Position numbers and translations under genes: made by a program. DNA of 6,824 nt from CAG-533 sp964589375. GTDB lineage: Bacteria; Bacillota_I; Bacilli_A; RF39; UBA660. The notes below the pieces were generated by a model. It did not search any database. It had not been told where the DNA came from and worked only from the letters and a program-made list of their open reading frames with translations. Positions 1 through 6,200 of this stretch are shown here, in pieces. The first letter of the stretch is position 1. The number at the start of each line of letters is the position of its first letter. The stretch lies in the NCBI GenBank assembly GCA_964589375.1, contig CAZPSA010000059.1, forward strand, positions 1 to 6,824, in the 5' to 3' direction.

Positions 1-53
1 ATTGAGACATTTTCGCAAGTTAATACTTAAGACATTATCACAAATTAATCATA
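1..53. repeat. Left copy of 53-bp inverted repeat, probable insertion-sequence end
   Basis: These 53 bases are the exact reverse complement of 6771-6823; similarity stops at base 54 (T here, G expected). The repeat contains two related 19-bp units at 5-23 and 30-48, 25 bp apart and 16/19 identical. Such iterated sites resemble transposase-binding repeats at the ends of some insertion sequences (the IS21 family is known for this), but no transposase gene lies in the window, so the family is a guess. If it is an IS end, the outer tip is probably near base 51, where the - strand reads TGATTAATTTG, and the element body lies to the left, outside the window. The copy stops about 30 bp before the rpmE promoter and does not interrupt a gene. 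Confidence 0.7.
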
Positions 54-81
54 TTTTTAAGTGATTTTAAAAAAGTTGGGC

Positions 82-109
82 TTGAATTATTAAAGTTTTA
101 TGTTATAAT
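82..109 (+). promoter_or_regulatory. Extended -10 sigma-A-type promoter for rpmE
   Basis: A -35-like TTGAAT (82-87) and a perfect TATAAT (104-109) are separated by 16 bp. A TG at 101-102 makes an extended -10. Transcription should start near 116, giving a leader of about 50 nt before rpmE. It is the best + strand promoter I see in the window. Confidence 0.75.
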
Positions 110-129
110 AACGAGGTATACGAATTTCT

Positions 130-147
130 ATAACTTAATTAAGTTAT
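130..147 (+). promoter_or_regulatory. 18-bp perfect palindrome in the rpmE leader
   Basis: ATAACTTAATTAAGTTAT is a perfect palindrome lying between the predicted transcription start (about 116) and the Shine-Dalgarno sequence (153-159). As RNA it can form a weak 6-7 bp hairpin just upstream of the ribosome site, which would fit autoregulation by L31; structured L31 leaders are known in several phyla, including Firmicutes. As DNA it could be an operator. It does not resemble a canonical Zur or PerR box. The function is inferred only. Confidence 0.35.
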
Positions 148-166
148 GGCTGAAGGAGGAAAATTG

Positions 167-370
167 ATGAAGAAAAATTTACATCCAGAAAGAGTAGAAT
201 GTACTATTACTTGTGCTTGTGGAAATAGCTTTACTACTATTTCTAATAAACCAAGTCATTTCGTTGAAAGCTGTAATAAATGTAATCCAGCTTATAATGA
301 AAATATGAAAAAGACTACTAAAAAAGATGGAACTGTTGATAAATTTAAGAAAAAATACAATCTTAACTAA
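167..370 (+). CDS. rpmE: 50S ribosomal protein L31, type A, zinc-binding form
   Basis: This is a 67-residue protein of the large ribosomal subunit, where L31 bridges the central protuberance to the 30S head. It begins MKKNLHPE, the family N-terminus. Cys16, Cys18, Cys36 and Cys39 form the CxCG...CxxC zinc site of the C+ type, and the C-terminal DGTVDKFKKKY matches the usual GRVEKF.KKY. The start at 167 is set by a strong AAGGAGG at 153-159; an ATG at 146 in the same frame lies upstream of this site and is rejected. One oddity is that the normally conserved CSKCHPF(F/Y)TGKQ segment reads CNKCNPAYNENMK, so the His after the second CxxC and the TGKQ motif are gone. It has its own promoter and terminator and is monocistronic. 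The identification is secure. Confidence 0.93.
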   Translation: MKKNLHPERVECTITCACGNSFTTISNKPSHFVESCNKCNPAYNENMKKTTKKDGTVDKFKKKYNLN

Positions 371-396
371 GAGCATTAATCTTAGTTTTTTATTTG
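365..396 (+). terminator. Rho-independent terminator of rpmE
   Basis: AACTAAGA (365-372) pairs with TCTTAGTT (380-387) across a 7-nt loop, followed by a T-rich run (386-395). The rpmE stop codon TAA (368-370) lies inside the left arm of the stem, so gene and terminator overlap, a sign of compaction. Confidence 0.75.
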
Positions 397-403
397 TTAA
401 AAA

Positions 404-414
404 TATGATATTAT
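404..414 (+). promoter_or_regulatory. Possible -10 region upstream of rpiB
   Basis: Two overlapping -10-like hexamers, TATGAT (404-409) and TATTAT (409-414), lie 19-29 bp before the rpiB start. No convincing -35 is seen; 16-17 bp upstream is the T-rich tail of the rpmE terminator. An alternative, TTGTTA (394-399) with TATCAT (416-421), would start transcription inside the ribosome-binding site and is less likely. After the rpmE terminator some promoter is expected here for the rpiB-to-spoIIQ block. Confidence 0.3.
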
Positions 415-432
415 TTATCATAGGTGATAATA

Positions 433-888
433 ATGAAAATAGTAATTGGTGCTGATCATAATGGAACTTTAAAGAAAGAGGAAATAATAAAGTATTTGGC
501 AGCCAAGGGCAATGAAATAGTTGATGTAAGTGTTAGTAGTGTTTCAGGTGATGATTATCCAATATATGCCTTTAATGCTGGGGAACTTGTCAAAAATGCT
601 GTTTGTGATTTTGGTATTTTATTATGTGGAACTGGGATAGGCATGAGTATTGCCGCTAATAAAGTAAAAGGAATTAGGGCTGCTCATATTAGCTCTATAA
701 GTGAAGCGAAGCTTACAAAAGAACATAATAATGCCAATATAATTACTATGAGTGCAAATGCAAAGGAAATAGATGAATTAGAGGCAATGATCGATGCTTT
801 TATTGATGCTAAGTTTTTAAATGAGGAAAGACACGTAAGAAGAAATGAGTTAATTAGTAATTATGAAAAGGAAGAATTAAATGGCTGA
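433..888 (+). CDS. rpiB: Ribose-5-phosphate isomerase B / LacAB-type sugar-phosphate isomerase
   Basis: This 151-residue cytosolic enzyme most likely interconverts ribose 5-phosphate and ribulose 5-phosphate in the non-oxidative pentose phosphate pathway. The family hallmarks are GADHNG (residues 6-11, usually GADHAG), DDYPIYA (40-46), the catalytic block CGTGIGMSIAANK (65-77, Cys65 as the base), GIRAA (80-84), the HNNAN segment with His98 for ring opening, and Arg133/Arg136/Arg137 for phosphate. The length matches the usual 148-150. ATG at 433 is chosen because AGGTGAT (422-428) is its ribosome site; the in-frame GTG at 424 lies inside that site. It ends with TGA, the only TGA stop in the window, and overlaps the next gene by 8 bp, implying translational coupling. 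Activity on allose or galactose phosphates cannot be excluded from sequence. Confidence 0.92.
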   Translation: MKIVIGADHNGTLKKEEIIKYLAAKGNEIVDVSVSSVSGDDYPIYAFNAGELVKNAVCDFGILLCGTGIGMSIAANKVKGIRAAHISSISEAKLTKEHNNANIITMSANAKEIDELEAMIDAFIDAKFLNEERHVRRNELISNYEKEELNG

Positions 889-1075
889 GACTTTAATTTA
901 TATTTTTTCTGTACTTATAAGTGTTTTTATCGTAAGTGGGATTAATTTTAATAATTTTTTTAAAAAAAACCATGAAATGGAAGCAAGATTTTTTGTGGTT
1001 GTCATAAGCTTTATTATGGGGTATTTACTAGGCAGTTTTATAATAGAATTTTTGTCTATAAGCAGTATCTTATAA
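881..1075 (+). CDS. ywzB: Small membrane protein of the DUF1146 (YwzB) family
   Basis: This 64-residue protein has two hydrophobic helices, about residues 4-22 and 36-58, joined by a short polar loop (NFNNFFKKNHEMEAR). That pattern, with the loop followed by an aromatic/aliphatic stretch and the GYLLGSF motif, fits DUF1146. The family is a conserved Firmicute integral membrane protein of unknown function, called YwzB in Bacillus subtilis, where it sits between the ATP synthase genes and spoIID. The context agrees here because spoIID follows directly. ATG 881 is preceded by AAGGAAG (868-874) and overlaps the end of rpiB, so the two are cotranscribed. Its stop codon overlaps the ribosome site of spoIID. 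It is slightly shorter than the Bacillus protein. No function should be assigned beyond membrane location. Confidence 0.75.
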   Translation: MAETLIYIFSVLISVFIVSGINFNNFFKKNHEMEARFFVVVISFIMGYLLGSFIIEFLSISSIL

Positions 1076-1103
1076 GAGGTGGATATTTATAAAAAAGTTA
1101 ATT
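1075..1103 (+). promoter_or_regulatory. spoIID ribosome-binding site implying a non-ATG start
   Basis: The strong Shine-Dalgarno AGAGGTGG (1075-1082) is the same octamer that precedes spoIIQ (2002-2009). No ATG, GTG or TTG lies at normal distance in the spoIID frame. The codons between are ATA(1089) AAA AAG TTA ATT, then ATG(1104). ATA at 1089 sits 6 nt after the site. Confidence 0.55.
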
Positions 1104-1964
1104 ATGATAATTTTATTTTTATTTCCAATTTATATATGTAGTTTTAAAAATGATAAAACTACTTTTTTTAAAAATAAAAATGTTAATAAGTCGGTAATTG
1201 TACACATTAAAGAGCAAGATTTATATTTGGATTTAGACGATTATCTTGTCGGAGTAGTAAGCGCGGAAATGCCAGCATTATTTCAAGAAGAAGCAATAAA
1301 AGCTCAGGCCGTGGCGGCGAGAAGTTTTGTGATGAGTAAAGAGCATAATAATATAATAGAAATATCTTCAACTATAAGTGATCAAGTCTATTATCCTAAC
1401 TATGAACTTAGTAAAAAATGGCAAGAAGATTATAATAATTATTATAAAAAGATATCTTTACTAGTAAATAGTACAAAGGATTTAGTGGTTAAAAGAAATG
1501 GAAAAATTTTAAGGACATATTATTTTTCAATGAGTAATGGTTATACGGAAAATTCGATGGTAGTATTTAATGATGATACATTTGAAAGTGTTGCATCTCC
1601 TTTAGAGAAAAAACTTGCAAACTATGAAAAAAAACTAGCTTATTCGGAACAAGATTTATGTAGTATGTTAGATGTTTCTAATATTAATATAGGAAAGATT
1701 GTTAAGAATGAGACTAATCATGTTGAAAGAATAGTAATTAATGATAAAGAATATTCGGGAGTGGAAATTAGAAAACTATTAAAACTAAGGTCGACTGATT
1801 TTGACATAGTATTTAAAGATAATTTATATGAAATAACGACTAGAGGATACGGTCATGGGGTTGGAATGAGCCAATATGGCGCTAATGAAATGGCAAAGTT
1901 AAATAAGAAATATGATGAAATCTTAAATTATTATTATAAGAATACAAAAATTGAAAAAATATAA
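1104..1964 (+). CDS. spoIID: Stage II sporulation protein D, engulfment lytic transglycosylase
   Basis: SpoIID is a membrane-anchored lytic transglycosylase that, with SpoIIP and SpoIIM, degrades septal peptidoglycan while the mother cell engulfs the forespore. The protein has 286 residues from ATG 1104. The signature VGVVSAEMPALF (49-60) carries the predicted catalytic Glu55, followed by EEAIKAQAVAARSF, the substrate-groove segment YYFSMSNGYTEN (139-150), and the C-terminal block RGYGHGVGMSQYGANEMA (247-264). The N-terminus is a hydrophobic anchor (MIILFLFPIYICSF). The start is uncertain: AGAGGTGG (1075-1082) lies 21 nt before ATG 1104, too far, but ideally placed for an in-frame ATA at 1089, which would add MKKLI and supply the missing positive charges of the anchor. 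The Cys/His cluster I associate with zinc-bound clostridial SpoIID is not evident. It is shorter than the Bacillus protein (about 340 residues). It is cotranscribed with ywzB and spoIIQ. Confidence 0.92.
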   Translation: MIILFLFPIYICSFKNDKTTFFKNKNVNKSVIVHIKEQDLYLDLDDYLVGVVSAEMPALFQEEAIKAQAVAARSFVMSKEHNNIIEISSTISDQVYYPNYELSKKWQEDYNNYYKKISLLVNSTKDLVVKRNGKILRTYYFSMSNGYTENSMVVFNDDTFESVASPLEKKLANYEKKLAYSEQDLCSMLDVSNINIGKIVKNETNHVERIVINDKEYSGVEIRKLLKLRSTDFDIVFKDNLYEITTRGYGHGVGMSQYGANEMAKLNKKYDEILNYYYKNTKIEKI

Positions 1965-2012
1965 GTATAAAAATTGAAAAATTACTCAAACTTTTACTGA
2001 AAGAGGTGGAAA

Positions 2013-2651
2013 ATGAAACCAAAATATAAGTTAAAAGGTTGGGTAGTAGTAAGTGTTTATTTGCTTTCGTTAGGGGCAATTCTTTCTAGTTTATTTTTAC
2101 TAGGGAAATCATTGAAGTCATCATTTTATAGTGAGGAAACATTATCATATGTTTATCGAGGGATTATAGAAGATGCGGTGCCAGTGGTGAATTTTAATAC
2201 TGATAAAATTTTAAAACCAATTATGGAGGAAGATGTAACTGTAATTAAGCCGTTCTATGATAAAGATGCTGATAATAGTAAGCAGGAAAATGCTTTAATT
2301 TTTTATCAAAATACATATATGCCAAATACAGGAATATTATATGGTTCAACGCAAAAATTTGATGTAGTTGCGGTATTAGATGGCACAATTTTAGATGTAA
2401 CAGCTGATGAAATAATGGGAAACATTGTAACGATTAAACACTCTAATAATTTAAAAACAGTTTATCAATCTTTAAGTGATGTAAAAGTTATTGTTGGTGA
2501 TTTGGTAAAACAGGGTGATGTTATTGGTTCATCAGGAGAAAATAAAATTGAAACTACAAGTGAAAATATGCTTTTATTTGAAGTAAATAATAATGGAGAA
2601 TATATTAATCCTGACACATTTTATACAATGAAAATAGAAGACCTATCTTAG
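2013..2651 (+). CDS. spoIIQ: Stage II sporulation protein Q, LytM-fold engulfment protein without zinc ligands
   Basis: SpoIIQ is made in the forespore, crosses its membrane once, and binds SpoIIIAH from the mother cell to form the engulfment zipper and feeding channel. This 212-residue protein has a short basic cytoplasmic tail, one membrane helix (about 10-31), a linker and a LytM/M23 domain (about 75-205). SpoIIQ-specific matches are QENALIFYQNTY (91-102), IKHSNNLKTVYQSLSDVKV (141-159), VKQGDVIGSSG, and a terminal INPDTFY. All recognisable zinc-site positions have changed: HxGxD reads N105-T-G-I-L109 and the HxH before the final FE reads M186-L-L188. It should therefore be structural, not an active peptidase. 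The start follows AGAGGTGG at 2002-2009. It lies 48 bp after spoIID with no clear promoter between, although in Bacillus the two genes use different sigma factors. Confidence 0.85.
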   Translation: MKPKYKLKGWVVVSVYLLSLGAILSSLFLLGKSLKSSFYSEETLSYVYRGIIEDAVPVVNFNTDKILKPIMEEDVTVIKPFYDKDADNSKQENALIFYQNTYMPNTGILYGSTQKFDVVAVLDGTILDVTADEIMGNIVTIKHSNNLKTVYQSLSDVKVIVGDLVKQGDVIGSSGENKIETTSENMLLFEVNNNGEYINPDTFYTMKIEDLS

Positions 2652-2670
2652 AGCCCGTTGGGGCTTTTTA
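2652..2670 (+). terminator. Terminator after spoIIQ
   Basis: AGCCC (2652-2656) pairs with GGGCT (2661-2665) over a GTTG loop, followed at once by TTTTT (2665-2669). It is GC-rich against an AT-rich background. It begins one base after the spoIIQ stop and ends 6 nt before the next Shine-Dalgarno, so the next gene has no room for its own promoter and probably depends on read-through. Confidence 0.75.
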
Positions 2671-2689
2671 TAGTTAAGGAGAATAATGA

Positions 2690-3199
2690 ATGTTAATTGA
2701 GTTTACAGATGATAAAATATTTATTTATAATAAAAAGAAAAATATAGTGATTGTGGAAAATATTTTGCCAATGATAATTGTTAATAATAAAATTTATGAT
2801 TATTTAAAATTAAAAAGAATTTTAAGAAAAATAGTATATAAGTATAAATTAGTTAATAATTTTTTTAAAACAAAGTTTAATGTTTTGCTTTTTGAAAAAA
2901 TAACGCCTAGTGAAGAATATTTATATATCAATTTGTTTGATGAAGCAGTAAATGTCAAAGTTAATTTGTTAATGGTAAGTAGTCTTTTAGATGATGAACG
3001 ACATATTATGATTAGTGGTGATATCTTATATTATAAGAGTGAGGTTTTAAGAAAATTGGTTTCTAATAGGGATTATATTTTAGTGGGAAATGCTGATATA
3101 TCTAGATATAACACCTTGGAAAAGTGGTTAGAAAAAAAGTATAATGTTAATATTTTAAAGTATGAAAATAGTGAAAATATAATATATAGTTTAGTATAG
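2690..3199 (+). CDS. Unknown protein, possible degenerate MreB/Mbl-like actin homologue
   Basis: This 169-residue protein has no signal peptide or membrane helix and many Lys, Ile and Asn residues. By eye its N-terminus (DKIFIYNKKKNIVIVENIL, 8-26) follows the spacing of the MreB start, where NTLIYVKGKGIVLNEPSVV is typical. The middle (ITPSEEYLYINLFDEAVNVK, 71-90) resembles the MreB segment VTEVERRAV..A...GA. The end (YILVGNADISRYNTLEKWL, 129-147, then NVNILKYENSENIIYSL) resembles IVLTGGGALLRGLDKLL...PVHIADDPL. It is about half the length of MreB (roughly 330-340) and lacks the phosphate-binding DLGT and DIGGGT motifs, so ATP binding is doubtful. Position supports the idea, since mbl lies downstream of spoIIQ in Bacillus. 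AAGGAG (2676-2681) precedes ATG 2690; an ATG at 2686 opens only a four-codon frame. A lineage-specific sporulation or cell-shape protein is the alternative. Confidence 0.45.
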   Translation: MLIEFTDDKIFIYNKKKNIVIVENILPMIIVNNKIYDYLKLKRILRKIVYKYKLVNNFFKTKFNVLLFEKITPSEEYLYINLFDEAVNVKVNLLMVSSLLDDERHIMISGDILYYKSEVLRKLVSNRDYILVGNADISRYNTLEKWLEKKYNVNILKYENSENIIYSLV

Positions 3200-3211
3200 A
3201 TAAGAAGAAAT

Positions 3212-3248
3212 AATACAAATTAAACGTTATAATTTGTGTTTTTTTTAT
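3212..3248 (+). terminator. Rho-independent terminator upstream of nifJ
   Basis: AATACAAATTA (3212-3222) pairs with TAATTTGTGTT (3230-3240), including one G-T pair, over a 7-nt loop. A T-run follows (3239-3246). It separates the unknown gene from nifJ. Confidence 0.75.
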
Positions 3249-3261
3249 TGATAATTTATAT

Positions 3262-3267
3262 TATAAT
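3262..3267 (+). promoter_or_regulatory. Probable -10 element of the nifJ promoter
   Basis: A perfect TATAAT lies 24 bp before the nifJ start, giving a transcription start near 3274. No good -35 is seen at 16-18 bp; that position is the terminator T-run. TTGATA (3248-3253) is only 8 bp away. The preceding terminator makes a separate nifJ promoter likely. Confidence 0.4.
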
Positions 3268-3291
3268 TATTTAAGAAAGAACGTGGTGATT

Positions 3292-6200
3292 ATGAAAGTA
3301 ATAGATGGTTGCAGTGCTTGTGCTAATATGGCGTATAATTTTAGTGATATTAGTTTTATTTATCCTATTACGCCATCTAGTCCAATGGCAAGTCAAATTG
3401 ATAAAATAAGTTCGGAAAATGGGCTTAATATTTTTAATGATACTGTAAATGTGGTTGAGATGCAAAGTGAAGCTGGGGCGGCTGGGGCGTTACATGGTGC
3501 TCTTAGTGCGGGACTTTTAGCTACAACTTTTACGGCTAGTCAAGGTTTATTATTAATGATGCCTAATATGTATAAAATAGCTGGAGAATGTTTACCGGGG
3601 GTAATTCATGTGGCTGCAAGAAGTTTAGCTAGTCATGCTTTAAGTATTTTTGGGGATCATCAAGATATTTATGCGGCAAGGACGACTGGTTTTTGTATGT
3701 TATCATCAACTAATGTTCAAGATGCTTATAATTTAGCGTTAGTTGCACATCTTTCGGCAATTGAAGGCAGTCTACCTTTTTTACACTTTTTTGATGGCTT
3801 TAGAACTAGTCATGAATATAATCAAATAAAAGAAATTGATAAAAAAGAGATTTTTAAATTAGTAAATTTTGAAAAAATAGAAGAATTTAGAAATAGAGCA
3901 TTAAATTCAGAAAAATGTATTACTAAGGGAACAAATCAAAACGAGGATATTTATTTTCAAAGTGTAGAGGCTAGAAATAAAGATTATAATAATATTCCTT
4001 TGATTGTAAATAATTTTATGCAAAAAGTTAACAATTTAACTGGTATGGATTATAAACCATTTAATTATTATGGTAGTGATAAAGCAAAATACGTTATTGT
4101 GGCTATGGGTTCTGTTTGTGATACGATAAAAGAGGTTGTAAATGCTAAAATAAATGAAGAATTTGGTATGGTTGAAGTTCATTTATATCGTCCTTTTAGT
4201 GCGGAGTTTTTAAAGAATGTTTTACCAGAAACGGTAACAAATATTGCGGTTTTGGATAGAACAAAGGAAAGTGGTAGTATTGGCGAACCACTGTATTTAG
4301 ATGTTTTAGCGGCACTTAGTGATATGAATATTAAAATTGTGGGTGGTAGATACGGATTATCTAGTAAGAATACTACGCCAAGTGATATTTATGATGTATT
4401 CATGAATTTGAAAAGTGAGAACAAAAATAATTTTACCGTTGGAATAGATGATGATGTAACATTCACTAGTTTAAAGCAATATGGAATGTCTTTTAAAAAT
4501 GATTATAGGGAATTTAAAATTTATGGTTTTGGCTCTGATGGTATGGTTAGTGCAAGTAAGAATATTTTGAAAATTTTAGGTTCTTCTAATTTTGTTCAAG
4601 GCTATTTTGAGTATGATTCTAAAAAAAGTGGTGGTGTTACTATTTCCCATTTACGTTTGGCGGATAGACTTATTGAAGCGCCTTACTATGTTACAAATCC
4701 TTTACTAGTTGTAGTAACTAAAGATGAATATTTTTATAAATTTGATATGTTAAGTGGGATTAAGGATGGCGGCACATTATTAATTAATACTATTAGGAGT
4801 GAAGAGGAGCTTAATAGATTTTTGCCGGATAATGTAAAGAAACAACTAAAAGAAAAAATGATTAAGGTATATATTATTGATGCTGAAAGTTTAGCTTCAA
4901 GTAAAGGAATAAAGGGCAAAATAAGTCTTATAATGGAAGCATGTATTTTAGAACTTTTGAAGATTGATAATTATAGAGAGCGACTTTTTAGTGATATTAA
5001 AGCTACTTTTGCTACAAAGGGAGAAGATATTGTTAAGGCAAATTTAGAGTGTGTACAGGAATTTATTAATTATTTAAAAGAGATTTTAATAGATGATCTT
5101 CCGGGAATTATTTTAAAAAAGAGTGAAAATATCTTTGAAATGATTAATTCTAGAGAAGGTAATTTGCTAAAAGTAAGTGATTTAGAAAAATATAAAGATG
5201 GGGTTTTTCCAGGTGGAACAAGTGCATTGGAGAAAAGGAAAATGAGTTCGCTAGTGCCAAAATGGAATAAGGAAAAATGCATTGAATGTGGTTTTTGTGC
5301 GACTGTGTGTCCGCATGCAGTAATACGTCCATTTGTAATTGGTAAAGATGAGTATGTAGAAGATGCAAAGATGGCTTTAGATAAAGAAAATAATTTTATA
5401 ATGGGCATTAGCGAAGCGGATTGTACTAGTTGTGGATTATGTATTAATATTTGTCCTACAAAATGTTTAGAATTTGGCTCTTATGATGATAGGAAGCAAA
5501 AACTGGCTGATGATCTTTTTAAGCGAGATAATAGTTTAGAAAGTTCTTTAGAAGAAATTAAATCGATAAAACAATTGAGTTTGAAAAAACCACTTTTTGA
5601 ATTTTCAGGTGCCTGTGCGGGTTGTGGGGAAACACCCTATATTAAAATGTTGACTCAGGTTGTTGGTGAAAAATTAGTGATCGCTAATGCGACTGGATGT
5701 TCAAGCATTTATGGGGCTAGTTGTCCTAATACACCTTATAAAGTTTCTTGGGGAAATAGTTTGTTTGAAGATAATGCGGAGTATGGTTTTGGAATTCTTT
5801 CATCTTATAATAAATTAAGAACAAGAATTGTTAGAGAGCTTGAAGAAAGTTCTAAAGATGGCGCTAAAGAGGTATTAAACTATTACTTAGAAAATGGAAA
5901 TGATTATGCGAAGATGGTTTTATTTAAGGATAAGATCAAAGATTATATTTCGAATGATTTAATATCATATGTAACGCCAAAGAGTGTATGGGCTATTGGA
6001 GGAGATGGCTGGGCTTATGATATTGGTTATGGAGGAATTGATCATGTTTTGGCTAGCAATCAAAATATAAAAATCTTAGTTTTAGATACTGAGGTATATT
6101 CTAATACTGGAGGACAAGCGAGTAAATCAAGTAGATTGGGTGTTGTAGCTGAATTTGCTAATAACGGGAAGAAAACGGTAAAAAAAGATTTATTTAAAAT

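Noticed and set aside
146..166. ATG 146 as rpmE start
   Set aside because: It lies upstream of the Shine-Dalgarno; L31 proteins begin MKK at 167.
424..432. GTG start for rpiB, nine bases earlier
   Set aside because: The GTG is part of the Shine-Dalgarno AGGTGAT; ATG 433 gives the family N-terminus MKIVIGADH.
886..888. Mycoplasma-type code with TGA read as tryptophan
   Set aside because: rpiB ends at TGA at the expected family length and the next gene starts across it; tryptophans in the other genes are encoded by TGG.
1965..2000. Sigma-F promoter for spoIIQ (GTATA at 1965-1969)
   Set aside because: No GG-type -10 element is found at the needed distance, so only half a match exists in AT-rich DNA.
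3233..3253. Rex (NADH-responsive) operator before nifJ
   Set aside because: Only one half-site-like TTTGTG is present, inside the terminator stem; no inverted TCACAA half follows.
3248..3267. TTGATA plus TATAAT as the nifJ promoter pair
   Set aside because: The spacer is only 8 bp, far too short for a -35/-10 pair; only the -10 is retained.
3283..3291. GTG start for nifJ
   Set aside because: It overlaps the ribosome site GTGGTGAT; ATG 3292 starts at the usual family position before IDG.
5070..5408. Open - strand frames inside nifJ and the other genes
   Set aside because: They lie opposite well-conserved coding regions, have no ribosome sites or family features, and are expected shadows.
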